NCBI RefSeq assembly: GCF_003182595.1
Contig: NZ_PDNZ01000002.1
Coordinates: 248,001 to 312,000 of the forward strand
Direction of reading: 5' to 3'
DNA from: Prosthecochloris marina
GTDB taxonomy: Bacteria; Bacteroidota; Chlorobiia; Chlorobiales; Chlorobiaceae
Length of the DNA stretch: 64,000 nucleotides
A program made the position numbers and the translations under genes. Below, one piece after another: positions 48,101 through 58,074 of the stretch. Positions within the stretch are counted from its first letter, which is position 1; the number at the start of each line of letters is the position of its first letter. The notes beneath the pieces are model-generated. The model saw only the letters and a program-made list of their open reading frames with translations. It searched no databases and was not told where the DNA came from.

Positions 48101-50461
48101 TTACTTGAACCCTCCCCGTCTTTTCAGACCGGACAATCCTGTACCCGCAAGCAGCAATGCAACCGCAAAACCTGCAAAAGCAAGCCTGCTACCGTTTTCA
48201 AATCCTCTTCGGTCAAAAGAAAAGACCACCCGATGTTCTCCTGCCGGCACAGAAACCCCCCTCAACAAACCATTTGTTTTGAAGACCTGCTGCTCATGAT
48301 CGTCGATCATCACTTTCCAGCGCAAAGGAAAAAACACCTCGCTCAGCACAAGAAAGGCCTCCTGATCCGCCTGCACGGAAAGTGAAATTTTTTCCGGCAA
48401 AACCTCGATCGAAGAAACAGTGGCCTCTCCAAATTGCCTGCCACCGATCCAGGGCGCATCTTCGACAAGAGCCTGTGTCGTCACATCGATTTCACCACCG
48501 AGTAATTTCCCATATACGTCCATCACCTCTTTCTCGGAAACACCTTCGCGAACAAACCATGCGCGTGGCATGGAACCGGCAAGCCGATACACCATCACCC
48601 TGACCGGACCTCTTGCCAATCGCAGCTCACCCTCATGGACAACATCGAGAAGCGGATGGTCCAGCGGTGACATACTGACAACATACCGGACATTGAGCAT
48701 TTGCAAAACATCTATATTGGCAAGGTTTTTGGAAACCTGAAGCAACTCATCATAGACCTGCAGTTTTGCAGGATGGTATCCTCCGGTGGACTCGATACCA
48801 AACACTGAAAACTTGTTCTCGGCAAAAAGGGGGCCTGCCGGATATACCCTGAACACATCAGAATCGGCACGCAAAAAAGCAGTCACGTCATCTTCTGCAA
48901 AAGCTCTCTCGAGATAGCGTTGGGAAACCAGCTGAGAAGACTGCAGAGAACCCGTTGAAGGAGCAACAATCTGACGGTCGACCATCAACAAATCGACAAG
49001 AGCGATCAGTGTCAGAAACGACGCCGTAAGCACTGCACCGATAACCTGTTTCGACCGAAGCCAAAGAAGAGCCGCGAAGATTCCGCCGAAACAGACCATC
49101 CCGAGAAAACTGCTTTTCCAAAGGTTCCAGCGCACCTGATCAACCATTTGTGCAAGCTCGGCACTTTCAACCCGAGGTATCGGGAAAAGAGAGCGGATAA
49201 ACCCTTCGAAAGAAGTTTCAAAAAACAAAAAAACCAGGGCAGACAACGCAACAAGCAGTGCCCCCCCCTTCAGCAGGCGCAATCCCTTTCCCTTGATCTC
49301 CTGCATGACAGCATGCAAACCAAATCCGGCAAGCAAAGCGAGAGTGAGAGACACGACGATAAGCGCCATGGACGGGACTCTGAAACGGCTGAAAAACGGC
49401 ACGAAATGATAAAACAAGTCGTACACCGGACTGAAATACTTACCGAAGGCAAGAAAAACCATGAGCACCGTTCCTCCGGCAAGAAACCGGACAAACCCGT
49501 TTCGCCTTTCGGCAATCAATCCGGTTACTGCAAGGCAAAACACAATAAACCCAGCATAATTGGGATAATCGGTAAAGGGCATTTTCCCCCAATAGGTAAT
49601 CCCGCCGAAACCTGCAGCACCCGGCAGAAAGTAGGTGATAAACTCCCGTGGGTGCATCGACCACATTGTTGCGTAATCATAGGCAGCACCGCCGCCGCTA
49701 CCCGAACCACGGACAGAAAAAGGGGTGTACTCGAAAACAGGAAGATAAACGGAGGCAGAAATAACTACCGCGATGCAGAGGGCAACGAAAATCATCGCAG
49801 ATTTTTTAAACCTTTTTGCCGCTGAAGAACCGGTTGCAACCTTCCAGACAATCAGCAGAAACAGCAACAGCCATGTATAGTAGGCAATCTGAACATGACC
49901 TCGCTGCAGTTGAAATCCTGCCAATAGAGCCAGAACCCCCATGTCAGAGGGATGCATACTGTCCAGAAGCCTGATACCCGCCCATAGCACCCATGGCATA
50001 TAAGCAGCAGTCATGAGTTGGCTCCCATGCCCGTAGATAAACATCGTAACCATGTAAGGCGTCAACATAAACGCCGCCCCGCCCAAAAAAGCGGCTATAT
50101 CATGCAGCTTGAAATAGCGGAGCAGAACAAAACCACCCAAACCGCCAAACACAAAATGAAGCAGTTGCAGCCACAGACCGCTCACTTGAAAAACCCCGAG
50201 GAAAACGCCCGGGTAGTAAAGGCCGTTCAGATAGGTGAACGCCTCGACCGTCGGCATCCCGGAAAAAGACCACGGCTGCCACAAAGGGTAACGGCCGGTT
50301 TCCTGATACAGCGCATCGAGAGCGATGGAAGTCGCCATGGGACTCACGCTGTCAGGAGAAGCCGGAACCAGGCCCTGAAACAAAACGGAATAGAAAACCC
50401 CCGCAGAGAGCAGCAGGTACCCCAAGAGAGAGGCGCCAAAAGGCAGAATTAGTTTTTTCAC
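48101..50461 (-). CDS. YfhO-family membrane protein
   Basis: The 786-residue protein has an N-terminal membrane helix, a periplasmic-side segment (FSGMPTVEAFTYLNGLYYPG) and then a dozen or so hydrophobic helices up to about residue 490, followed by a soluble C-terminal domain (~510-740) and a last helix. This matches the YfhO family, GT-C-like membrane proteins implicated in glycosylation of envelope polymers such as teichoic acid in Bacillus. A role in modifying or assembling the cluster's polysaccharide is inferred. It lies between the flippase gene (41 bp) and the GT-B gene. Confidence 0.75.
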   Translation of the reverse strand: MKKLILPFGASLLGYLLLSAGVFYSVLFQGLVPASPDSVSPMATSIALDALYQETGRYPLWQPWSFSGMPTVEAFTYLNGLYYPGVFLGVFQVSGLWLQLLHFVFGGLGGFVLLRYFKLHDIAAFLGGAAFMLTPYMVTMFIYGHGSQLMTAAYMPWVLWAGIRLLDSMHPSDMGVLALLAGFQLQRGHVQIAYYTWLLLFLLIVWKVATGSSAAKRFKKSAMIFVALCIAVVISASVYLPVFEYTPFSVRGSGSGGGAAYDYATMWSMHPREFITYFLPGAAGFGGITYWGKMPFTDYPNYAGFIVFCLAVTGLIAERRNGFVRFLAGGTVLMVFLAFGKYFSPVYDLFYHFVPFFSRFRVPSMALIVVSLTLALLAGFGLHAVMQEIKGKGLRLLKGGALLVALSALVFLFFETSFEGFIRSLFPIPRVESAELAQMVDQVRWNLWKSSFLGMVCFGGIFAALLWLRSKQVIGAVLTASFLTLIALVDLLMVDRQIVAPSTGSLQSSQLVSQRYLERAFAEDDVTAFLRADSDVFRVYPAGPLFAENKFSVFGIESTGGYHPAKLQVYDELLQVSKNLANIDVLQMLNVRYVVSMSPLDHPLLDVVHEGELRLARGPVRVMVYRLAGSMPRAWFVREGVSEKEVMDVYGKLLGGEIDVTTQALVEDAPWIGGRQFGEATVSSIEVLPEKISLSVQADQEAFLVLSEVFFPLRWKVMIDDHEQQVFKTNGLLRGVSVPAGEHRVVFSFDRRGFENGSRLAFAGFAVALLLAGTGLSGLKRRGGFK

Positions 50462-50502
50462 TGATTCACTTACAGTTTTACCCAGGTTGTACAGAGAATT
50501 AA

Positions 50503-51984
50503 CTACTTCTTAACAAACGAAAACAGCTCCAAAATAACGTCCAGCTCTTCCTGTTCCAACCGCATAACCCTTATAATCAGCAAATATACTGCAAAAACAA
50601 GCAGTACGCCCCCAAGCAAGAAAAACGGAGCATAAAGCACCTCAAGAAAAGGTTTCGCTGTGATGAGAACACCACCGGATACAATTCCTGCGACAAGCGG
50701 TTTGAACAACGGGAAGCTGAACGCATGAATGCCGAGAAGCGTCCGCACTTCGACAGCCCTGACCACGGCAAGCAGGCAGTAGACCGCCAACAATGCCGCT
50801 GCAGCCCCCATCATGCCGAATTGCGGTATGAGCAGCACATTGAGCATGATGTGCACTGCAAGGCCTGCAGCCCCATTCACGAAGCATATTTTCGAGTAAC
50901 CGGTCATCTGCAGTATGGTGTCGTACAGACCGAAACCGGATTGAATCAGAACTGCAAGAGCGAGAACAACGAGAACCGGTGCTGCAACGGCAAAAGAGTC
51001 GCCAAAAAGATTCAAGATGGTTGCAGGCATCAAGAGCAGGATAACGGCAAGGGGCATCGACACCATCAAAACCCATCGGCTAACCATCTTGAAGAGCTTC
51101 TCAAGCTCGTCCATCCCTCCACGACTGTGCATCTCGGCAAACATCGGTGCGGCGATTCCCGCAAAAGCAAGTAAAACAGAACGCATAAGGCCTGCTGTTC
51201 TGACTGCGGGTTGATACAAGCCAACAGTTTCCGCACCCGCATACCACCCAAGCATCAGGATATCCAGCCAGTGACTCACCATACCCGTCAGGGCTACGAA
51301 CATAAGAGGCCGGGCGTATCGTACCATCTCTTTTTCAGAAGCGGCATTGAACACATCCGTTACGGAAACGCCGGTAATACGATGGAGCTGCAACCACAAC
51401 CACACAAAACCCGCAAGCGACGATAAAGGCAGGGAAAACAACAGTGCCGGCATGTTTCCGGCAACAGCGCTGATCAAAACCGTCAGAAGCAGCAGTCCGC
51501 CGGGGACAAGTATCTGACCGGCAATAATCTTGGGCCGAAGTTTTTCGTATCCCTGAACCGCATGACCGCCAACAGCGATAAGGACATGAAAAGGCACCGA
51601 ACATGCATAGCAGATAAGCGTAAGATGCAACAGGTTCCCACCGTCAAAAAGACCGGCGAGAAAACCCGAAAAAACAACAAGGAAAAGGGTAAGAGGAAGT
51701 GAGTAGAGCAGAGAAACTTTCAGCGCCGAAGCGACAAAGGCCGACCGATCCCGGAAACTACCGGCCTGCATACTGACAAACCGGAGAACACCAACATCGA
51801 GACCACTGACGGCAAGTACCTCGGCAATTTGCAGAATTGCAAGCGAAAGAGCGTAGACTCCCAGATATTCTGCGCCCATCAGCTTTGCAACCACAAGGTT
51901 GAACAAAAAACGCATACCCTGCCCTGCAACAAATCCTGCGAAAGAGAACCCTGCTTCTCTGGCTATAGTTACCTGTCGCTTCAT
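50503..51984 (-). CDS. Oligosaccharide flippase, Wzx/MATE-like
   Basis: I use the ATG at 51984 (MKRQVTIAREAGFSFAGFVA, 493 residues); the frame also opens at a TTG at 52008. About 14 hydrophobic helices are present, and the first, GMRFLFNLVVAKLMGAEYLG VYALSLA-like stretch (split here), is the polysaccharide-biosynthesis signature. Such proteins flip lipid-linked glycans across the cytoplasmic membrane. It sits 152 bp after the GT2 gene and immediately before the YfhO-type gene. Confidence 0.85.
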   Translation of the reverse strand: MKRQVTIAREAGFSFAGFVAGQGMRFLFNLVVAKLMGAEYLGVYALSLAILQIAEVLAVSGLDVGVLRFVSMQAGSFRDRSAFVASALKVSLLYSLPLTLFLVVFSGFLAGLFDGGNLLHLTLICYACSVPFHVLIAVGGHAVQGYEKLRPKIIAGQILVPGGLLLLTVLISAVAGNMPALLFSLPLSSLAGFVWLWLQLHRITGVSVTDVFNAASEKEMVRYARPLMFVALTGMVSHWLDILMLGWYAGAETVGLYQPAVRTAGLMRSVLLAFAGIAAPMFAEMHSRGGMDELEKLFKMVSRWVLMVSMPLAVILLLMPATILNLFGDSFAVAAPVLVVLALAVLIQSGFGLYDTILQMTGYSKICFVNGAAGLAVHIMLNVLLIPQFGMMGAAAALLAVYCLLAVVRAVEVRTLLGIHAFSFPLFKPLVAGIVSGGVLITAKPFLEVLYAPFFLLGGVLLVFAVYLLIIRVMRLEQEELDVILELFSFVKK

Positions 51985-52136
51985 TTCCGAACTCAGCGGT
52001 TCTAACAAATGCCTGAAAATTCAACTCTTTTAAACATAAGATCTTACCTTTCAGCTATTAAGTAAAAACCGAAAAAAGCAGAGCCGCATTCATGTACACC
52101 CCCGACACGCCGGGAACCGCCGCTCGACTCAGGCAA

Positions 52137-52988
52137 TTATTCACCTCGTGTGAAATCGTGTACAGCCGTTGCTCCCTGCACAAGCCTGAACGGAGCAAGC
52201 AACAGGTAAAAAAAAATTCCCGACCACGCACGATGCTTGACCAGCAATCGTAATATCGACCGGTTTTTTTTCCACAGCCTCGGCAAGCCGAGTTCCCCCC
52301 CACCAGAAGCGCTCACCCGGTGCCAGACCTTTGAAGCCGGAACGTAGAGAATTTTTTTTCCACCTTCTTGCATCCTGAGTGAGAGATCCACATCCTCGGC
52401 ATACATGGAAAACGAAGGATCAAACCCTCCTGCATCGTTGAAATCACTTACCCGCACCGCAAGGCAACATCCGGTTGCATAAGCGGTTTCAAAAGGAAAC
52501 CCGAAACGTTTACCGTCCGGCTGACGGATACCCCGATGAGCGATTCTCCCGGTCAACAGGTTCACCTCACCACCGGCATACCAGATCCTGTCAGGCCTGG
52601 TCATGAAATAGATGCGGGGCACCGTGGCCGCCAACTCATCCCTTTCACGTAGCGGAGCGATAAGCGGTTCGAGAAACCCCGGATCAACAACAGTGTCGTT
52701 GTTAAGAAAAACCACATACCGGGCGCCCTTCTCGAGCGCCACTTTATGGCCTGCATTGCAGCCACCTCCGAACCCCCGATTGCTCTTCAGTTCAAGAATC
52801 TCGTGTTGAGGAAAATGGTGCCAAATATGCCCGGCCGAACCGTCGGTTGACCCGTTATCGACAACCATGACACGCATTCCGGAGTAATCTACCGAAGAAA
52901 GTGACTGAAGGCATCGAACGGTATCACTCGCATTGTTCCAGTTCACGACAATCACGAACACCGTTTCCTCTGAATCGCTCACCCTCAC
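52137..52988 (-). CDS. Glycosyltransferase family 2
   Basis: The 283-residue GT-A enzyme starts VFVIVVNWNNASDTVRCLQS, with VMVVDNGSTDGS, the metal motif in YVVFLNNDTVVDPGFLE and FSMYAEDVDLSLRMQEGGKK. It resembles rhamnosyltransferase-like GT2 enzymes. It begins with GTG and overlaps the stop of the GT4 gene (GTGA), so it is translationally coupled. C-terminal hydrophobic residues (GIFFYLLLAPFRLVQG) could attach it to the membrane. Confidence 0.88.
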   Translation of the reverse strand: MRVSDSEETVFVIVVNWNNASDTVRCLQSLSSVDYSGMRVMVVDNGSTDGSAGHIWHHFPQHEILELKSNRGFGGGCNAGHKVALEKGARYVVFLNNDTVVDPGFLEPLIAPLRERDELAATVPRIYFMTRPDRIWYAGGEVNLLTGRIAHRGIRQPDGKRFGFPFETAYATGCCLAVRVSDFNDAGGFDPSFSMYAEDVDLSLRMQEGGKKILYVPASKVWHRVSASGGGELGLPRLWKKNRSILRLLVKHRAWSGIFFYLLLAPFRLVQGATAVHDFTRGE

Positions 52989-54130
52989 CCGGCCACCTCC
53001 CCGGCAAAAGCACCTATCTTGTCAGCGAAAACTTCCCAGGAAAGTTCTTTTGCATATTCCCTGACCTTCTCCTCATAGCAAACGCTTTTCATGCTGTCGA
53101 GAAAATCACAGATGCCTTCTGAAAAAGCCGAAGGGTCGAGAGCCCTGACAACAGCACCGGTCTCACCATCCAAAACAGCTTCCGGCAGCCCACCCGTGCT
53201 GGAAACAAGTACCGGACGACCGAACCCGTAGGCTTGCTGTACCACTCCCGATTGTGAAGCTTCCCTGTAGGGCAAGACAACAACATCTGCTGCAGAGAAA
53301 AACAGAGACATACGGTCGTTTGAAACAAACTCCGCATATACCTTCACCTGCTCCCCGATACCAAGGGCATCGATACGCTCCCTGAACATCTTCTCGCCAT
53401 AATAAAACTCTCCGGCTACCAGAAGCTGCGTTCCGGGATGACGACGAATGACTTCCGGCATCGACTCGATCAGAATATCGAGCCCTTTGTACTTCCTGAC
53501 ATACCCGAAAAAAAGCAGAACCGACTCACTGCTCCCGAGACCGAGTTTCCTTCGAGCCTCTTCTTTCGGAACCATTTTACGCACAGGCTCGTAAACGGGA
53601 TGAAACAGGGCCCTGACCGGAACATGCGGATAGGATTTCCGCACCTCATGGGCGACATGCTGTGAAAGAGTGACGATACCGTCAGCCGATGCAACCATGA
53701 GATTACGGAGCATTGTTTCCCCTGCAAACGTCTCATGCGACGCAAAGTTATGCATCAGTACAATCATTTTCCTACCGGACACTTGCTTGATCAATGCATA
53801 GAGCGGTGCAAACAAACCAAACCAGTATGCACAAAGTATGACATCGGGTTTCCGGCGCCTCAAACCGCGGGCAACGGCAACCCAGCTTAAAGGATTGAGT
53901 GTGTCGAGAAGGGGAAAGACCTCATTACCCGGCTTACAGGAAACCCCTTGCTCGTAAACCGTTTTTCCCCGAAACAACAGCCTCGGGTAAAGCCGCTTGA
54001 AAGAAATCGCTTCCACCTTGTGCCCCCGCTTGAGTAAAACCGCGTGCAGTGCCGAACTGAAACGGGCAATACCACCTTTAAGAGGGAAAAACGGGCTGAC
54101 AAACGCTATACTCAGGGGTCTCAAGGGCAC
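52985..54130 (-). CDS. Glycosyltransferase family 4
   Basis: The 381-residue GT-B enzyme shows LSIAFVSPFFPLKGGIARFS at the start, the mid-chain SVLLFFGYVRKYKGLDILIE (nucleotide-sugar domain onset) and VVLPYREASQSGVVQQAYGF, with the catalytic-site E-x7-type helix, then GLPEAVLDGETGAVV. It opens the polysaccharide run, 79 bp after the HPr gene. Substrate and acceptor are unknown. Confidence 0.88.
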   Translation of the reverse strand: MPLRPLSIAFVSPFFPLKGGIARFSSALHAVLLKRGHKVEAISFKRLYPRLLFRGKTVYEQGVSCKPGNEVFPLLDTLNPLSWVAVARGLRRRKPDVILCAYWFGLFAPLYALIKQVSGRKMIVLMHNFASHETFAGETMLRNLMVASADGIVTLSQHVAHEVRKSYPHVPVRALFHPVYEPVRKMVPKEEARRKLGLGSSESVLLFFGYVRKYKGLDILIESMPEVIRRHPGTQLLVAGEFYYGEKMFRERIDALGIGEQVKVYAEFVSNDRMSLFFSAADVVVLPYREASQSGVVQQAYGFGRPVLVSSTGGLPEAVLDGETGAVVRALDPSAFSEGICDFLDSMKSVCYEEKVREYAKELSWEVFADKIGAFAGEVAG

Positions 54131-54209
54131 CTCGGAATAGTTTCTTGTTACCTGTCAGAGAAAAAACACAGGCCCGGCAACCTTGAAGAAAAAAATCATC
54201 AACAAGGGG

Positions 54210-54476
54210 TTATTGCTCACCAAAGCCCTGCTCAAAAAAATCGACCAGTTGCTTGGCCGCCTCTTCTTCATCCTCGCCGTCAAGCTTCAGAATAAGTTTT
54301 GTGCCTTTCGGTGCAGCAAGGCTCATAACCCCGATAATCGATTTGGCATTTACTTCGGAGCCCCGCATTTCAATAAAAAAGTCGGCTTTAAAACGAGAAG
54401 CAATCTTGACAACCGCCGCTGCCGGTCTGGTATGCAACCCGGCTTTATTTTTAACGATAACTTCCTGAATAATCAC
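54210..54476 (-). CDS. ptsH: HPr-like phosphocarrier protein
   Basis: The 88-residue protein is a complete HPr: the phosphorylated His15 is in NKAGLHTRPAAAV, and Ser46 in NAKSIIGVMSL is at the regulatory site used by HPr kinase in Firmicutes. No enzyme I, EII or HPr kinase gene is in the window. Green sulfur bacteria take up little sugar, so a regulatory rather than transport role is likely (inference). It lies between the ArgA-like gene and the polysaccharide genes. Confidence 0.9.
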   Translation of the reverse strand: MIIQEVIVKNKAGLHTRPAAAVVKIASRFKADFFIEMRGSEVNAKSIIGVMSLAAPKGTKLILKLDGEDEEEAAKQLVDFFEQGFGEQ

Positions 54477-54573
54477 GATGTAATAAAGTCAAAGGTAAAA
54501 AATCAAAAGGCAAAAAGCTTGATAGTCAAAAGATACCGGGTTTCTCTGAACAGGATAAACAGTGCCCTTTCAG

Positions 54574-55059
54574 CTATCCAGCCATCTCGCCGTCAAGCTC
54601 CTTGATCATTGCAATTTCGTCACAGGCCATGAGCTTCGGGCAATTTGTGCAGTCTCTCCAGATTTTCTGAGGAAACATCTCCTTGTTCACCTCCCGATAT
54701 CCCAGACTGAGAAAAAAACCCGGACTCAACGTCAGAACAAAAGCCGTTGTAACCCCTTCTTCCCTGAGCACTTCTTCAGCCTTGCCAACCAGCAGGCTGC
54801 CCACTCCAAGCCGCTTAAAAGAGTCGATAACGGCAAGCGTACGAATTTCGGCAAGATGGAGCGTGAAAAAAGCGATCGCACAAGAGCCGATAACTCTCCC
54901 GTCGTGCTCCGCGACCAGAAAATTACGAATATTCTCGATAACATTTTCAGGAGAGCGTTCCAGCATAACGCCTTTACCTGCATTGAAAGCGGTTATACCT
55001 GCTATTGCTCCCGCATCGGCAAGCCGAGCGGTTCTTATGGTAATATCGTTCGATACCAT
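54574..55059 (-). CDS. GNAT of the short ArgA (N-acetylglutamate synthase) type
   Basis: The ATG at 55059 gives 161 residues, 7 bp after the obgE stop. The GNAT core is present: strand EIRTLAVIDSFKRLGVGSLL with the R-L-G-V-G-S acetyl-CoA loop and FFLSLGYREV. The C-terminal Cys pattern PQKIWRDCTNCPKLMACDEI is what I remember for short, kinase-domain-free N-acetylglutamate synthases, giving the first step of arginine synthesis. If so, Cys residues may bind a metal. The assignment to ArgA is likely but not certain. Confidence 0.75.
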   Translation of the reverse strand: MVSNDITIRTARLADAGAIAGITAFNAGKGVMLERSPENVIENIRNFLVAEHDGRVIGSCAIAFFTLHLAEIRTLAVIDSFKRLGVGSLLVGKAEEVLREEGVTTAFVLTLSPGFFLSLGYREVNKEMFPQKIWRDCTNCPKLMACDEIAMIKELDGEMAG

Positions 55060-55066
55060 ACTTCGA

Positions 55067-56080
55067 TTACTCTGACTCTGTTTTACATTCCTGCGAAACA
55101 TCCCGGGACGGTTCGATTTTCTCCCACAATGCATCCTTCAGCTCTTCAAGGCCCAGACCGGTTATGCTGGAAACCTGAAGCACCCGTACATCATCCCCGA
55201 AAGCAGGGCAACTGAAACCTTCCGGGACGATATCCATTTTTGTGATCAACAGAACCCTTGGCTTGTGCAGCATCTGCGGATCAAACTTTTCCATCTCTTT
55301 GAGAAGCAGCGCATATTCACCGGCAATATCCTCGGAATCCGCAGAAACAAGAACAGCAAGCACCTGGGTCCGTTCGATATGCTTGAGAAACTGAAGGCCA
55401 AGCCCCTTGCCTTCAGCAGCCCCCTCGATGATTCCAGGAATATCCGCCATAACGAACGAGTTGTAATTCCTGTACTGGACAATGCCAAGGTTCGGCACAA
55501 GCGTCGTAAACGGATAATCGGCTATTTTCGGTTTTGCCGCACTCATGGCAGAAATCAATGTCGATTTCCCCGCATTGGGAAACCCCACAAGTCCGACATC
55601 GGCAATCAGTTTCAGTTCGAGTTCGATCTCGAGGCTTTCTCCCTTACCTCCAGGCTCGGCATACCTCGGCGCTTGATGGGTAGACGACGCGAAGTGAGGA
55701 TTTCCCTTACCACCCTTGCCGCCCCTGGCAACAAGCAGTTCTTCGCCATCTTCGGTAAGATCGGCAATCAGATTCCCGGTTTCAGTATTCCTGACAACAG
55801 TACCGCAGGGAACCGGAATCACAATGTCTTTACCCATCTTTCCGTTTTTTTTCGCCCCCTGCCCGTGAACCCCCCGTTGTGCCTCGTAATGTTTCCTGTA
55901 CCGGAAATCGAGTAACGTAGACATCTGGCGGTGCGCCTTGAGAAACACATGGCCGCCCCGGCCGCCATCACCACCATCCGGCCCGCCTTTCGGCACATAT
56001 TTCTCTCTCCGAAAGCTCATGCATCCGTTACCGCCGTTACCCGCCTTCACGTATATTTTCGCACTGTCGACAAATTTCAT
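55067..56080 (-). CDS. obgE: GTPase Obg/CgtA
   Basis: The 337-residue protein begins with the Gly-rich Obg fold ([36 protein letters not shown]), then the G domain: G1 [14 protein letters not shown]3 [13 protein letters not shown] and G4-like LLITKMDIV. It lacks a C-terminal OCT domain. ObgE is essential for late 50S assembly and stress signalling. The start at 56080 is the family Met; nine upstream codons in the open frame are discarded. Confidence 0.96.
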   Translation of the reverse strand: MKFVDSAKIYVKAGNGGNGCMSFRREKYVPKGGPDGGDGGRGGHVFLKAHRQMSTLLDFRYRKHYEAQRGVHGQGAKKNGKMGKDIVIPVPCGTVVRNTETGNLIADLTEDGEELLVARGGKGGKGNPHFASSTHQAPRYAEPGGKGESLEIELELKLIADVGLVGFPNAGKSTLISAMSAAKPKIADYPFTTLVPNLGIVQYRNYNSFVMADIPGIIEGAAEGKGLGLQFLKHIERTQVLAVLVSADSEDIAGEYALLLKEMEKFDPQMLHKPRVLLITKMDIVPEGFSCPAFGDDVRVLQVSSITGLGLEELKDALWEKIEPSRDVSQECKTESE

Positions 56081-56140
56081 AGCACCCTCAAAATTCCCGA
56101 TTAACAATCCCTTCCCAACAAACCAGCAACCACAACTCCA

Positions 56141-56193
56141 TACCTCTATTACCTATTACCCATTCCCCATTACCTACTACCTATCCCCTATTC
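56141..56193. repeat. Pyrimidine-rich CCATTACC-type tandem-like tract
   Basis: The interval between obgE and xseB is made of imperfect units such as ATTACCTATTACCCATTCCC and ATTACCTACTACCTATCCCC. A similar tract lies at 63240-63312. It has no reading frame and looks like a dispersed low-complexity intergenic repeat. Confidence 0.55.
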
Positions 56194-56271
56194 TTTGAAT
56201 ACATTCCTGCTTTGACTATGTTACCTGAAGCAAAGAACAACCACAAACCCCACAGCATCACGACTGATCAC

Positions 56272-56520
56272 ATGAGCCAGAAAAAAAAAGCCACCATCGA
56301 GGAGCTTATTGCAAGACTCGAAGAGATAACCGGAGAAATGGAAAATCCCGATACAGGCATCGATCAATCAATCAAGCTTTATGAAGAGGGGCTTAAAATC
56401 GCGGATGCTTGCAGGAAAAGGCTCCAGGACGCACGGCAGAAAATCGAAGTCATCAACCCTGAATCTTCCGAAAAACAGCCAGAAAAAAAACAGGATTACG
56501 GCCTGTTCAGCGATTCCTGA
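56272..56520 (+). CDS. xseB: Exodeoxyribonuclease VII small subunit
   Basis: From the ATG at 56272 the product has 82 residues (MSQKKKATIEELIARLEEIT), with the family helix pair (DQSIKLYEEGLKIADACRKR, LQDARQKIEVI). The small subunit binds XseA in an exonuclease that degrades single-stranded DNA. Starting at the ATG at 56212 would add 20 unconserved residues; neither start has a good ribosome site. xseA is not in the window. It converges on gatB with 12 bp between stops. Confidence 0.85.
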   Translation: MSQKKKATIEELIARLEEITGEMENPDTGIDQSIKLYEEGLKIADACRKRLQDARQKIEVINPESSEKQPEKKQDYGLFSDS

Positions 56521-56532
56521 CAGCCTCACGGC

Positions 56533-57960
56533 TCACCCCTCGAGTTTCCGCTTCAGGATCTCATTGACAACAACAGGATTCGCCTTGCCTTTCATCGCTT
56601 TCATACACTGACCCACAAAAAAACCGAAAATCCTGGTTTTTCCACTCCTGTACTGCTCTACCTGTCCGGGATTTGCATCGATGATATCCTGAACAACTTT
56701 TTCAATCTCTGCGGTATCCGAAACCTGGGCGAGTCCTTCTTTTTCAACAATGGCCTTGGCATCGTCAGCGGTCTCTTGCATACGCTCGAAAACCTGTTTG
56801 GCAATGGTATTACTGATCGTTCCACCGGCAATCAAGCCAATAAGTTCTCCCAGGCGTTCCGGAGAAACCGAAAATGAAGCGACCGGAATATTTTTTTCCT
56901 TGAGAGTCCGTAAAACCTCACCCATAACCCAGTTCGAAGCCGCTTTTGCATCACCGCTGCAACGGACAACATTTTCGAAATAATCTGCCACCTCCCTTTC
57001 AGCAGTCAAAACACCGGCATCGTAACCGGGAATGCCGAACTCCTGCACAAAACGTTCGGAGCGGGCTTCCGGAAACTCGGGCAACTCGAGTTTCATGCTT
57101 TCGAGCATCTCGTCGTCAATCTGAACGGGCACAAGATCCGGATCGGGAAAATACCGGTAATCATGAGCGAACTCCTTACCCCGCATGGAACGGGTCTCCT
57201 GCTTGTCTGCATCCCAGAGACGGGTTTCCTGAACAATCTTTCCGCCACTCTCCAGCACATCAATATGCCGCTGAGCCTCGTACTCGATGGCTTTTTCAAC
57301 GCTCTTGAAGGAGTTCATGTTCTTGATCTCGGTTCTCGTACCATACTCCTCAGCTCCCTTTAAACGGACGGAAACATTGGCGTCACAGCGCAGGCTCCCT
57401 TCCTCCATGTTGCCATCCGATATACCGAGATATTTCACGATCTGACGCAGCTTCTGAAGATAGGCCGAAGCTTCCTTTGCCGAACGAATATCAGGGTAAC
57501 TCACGATTTCCAGCAGGGGAACACCGCACCGGTTGACATCGATGAAAGTATCGTCCCCGATATCGTGAATGGATTTACCGGCATCCTCTTCGACATGGAT
57601 GCGAACCAATCTGATGTTCTTTCGACCTTCATCGGTATCGACATGAATCATGCCTTCCGAGCAAACCGGCTCTTCGTACTGTGAAATCTGGTATCCCTTG
57701 GGCAGGTCAGGGTAAAAATAATTTTTCCGGGCCAGGATCGATTGCCTCGCAATGGTACAGTCAGTAGCCAACCCGAGCTTGACAGCATCCTCAACAACTC
57801 TTTTATTCAGCACAGGAAGAGCTCCCGGAAGCGCAAGACATACCGGACAAACATTGGTATTGGCAGGTTTTCCAAACTCGGTGGAGCACCCGCAAAAAGC
57901 TTTGCTGTTTGTATTCAACTGACAATGGACTTCAAGCCCAACCACTAATTCATAACTCAT
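56533..57960 (-). CDS. gatB: Aspartyl/glutamyl-tRNA amidotransferase subunit B
   Basis: From the ATG at 57960 ([20 protein letters not shown], 475 residues) the protein matches GatB: the two CxxC-type pairs ([26 protein letters not shown]), [24 protein letters not shown] core, and the C-terminal YqeY-like domain. GatCAB converts Glu-tRNA-Gln and Asp-tRNA-Asn to the amides. gatA and gatC are not adjacent. Confidence 0.97.
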   Translation of the reverse strand: MSYELVVGLEVHCQLNTNSKAFCGCSTEFGKPANTNVCPVCLALPGALPVLNKRVVEDAVKLGLATDCTIARQSILARKNYFYPDLPKGYQISQYEEPVCSEGMIHVDTDEGRKNIRLVRIHVEEDAGKSIHDIGDDTFIDVNRCGVPLLEIVSYPDIRSAKEASAYLQKLRQIVKYLGISDGNMEEGSLRCDANVSVRLKGAEEYGTRTEIKNMNSFKSVEKAIEYEAQRHIDVLESGGKIVQETRLWDADKQETRSMRGKEFAHDYRYFPDPDLVPVQIDDEMLESMKLELPEFPEARSERFVQEFGIPGYDAGVLTAEREVADYFENVVRCSGDAKAASNWVMGEVLRTLKEKNIPVASFSVSPERLGELIGLIAGGTISNTIAKQVFERMQETADDAKAIVEKEGLAQVSDTAEIEKVVQDIIDANPGQVEQYRSGKTRIFGFFVGQCMKAMKGKANPVVVNEILKRKLEG

Positions 57961-58074
57961 ACCCTGCAAAAAAATCGTTGTTAGAAATTGTTGGAAGACA
58001 GACAAATCATGCACTCCATTCTCTCAAAAGGTCGTACCGGATCAAGCAATCCAGCCATCAGGCTAACCAGCCGC

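Noticed and set aside
49148..49825. 225-codon plus-strand frame over the YfhO-type gene
   Set aside because: Antisense of hydrophobic codons gives a Lys/Arg/Asn-rich product typical of shadow frames.
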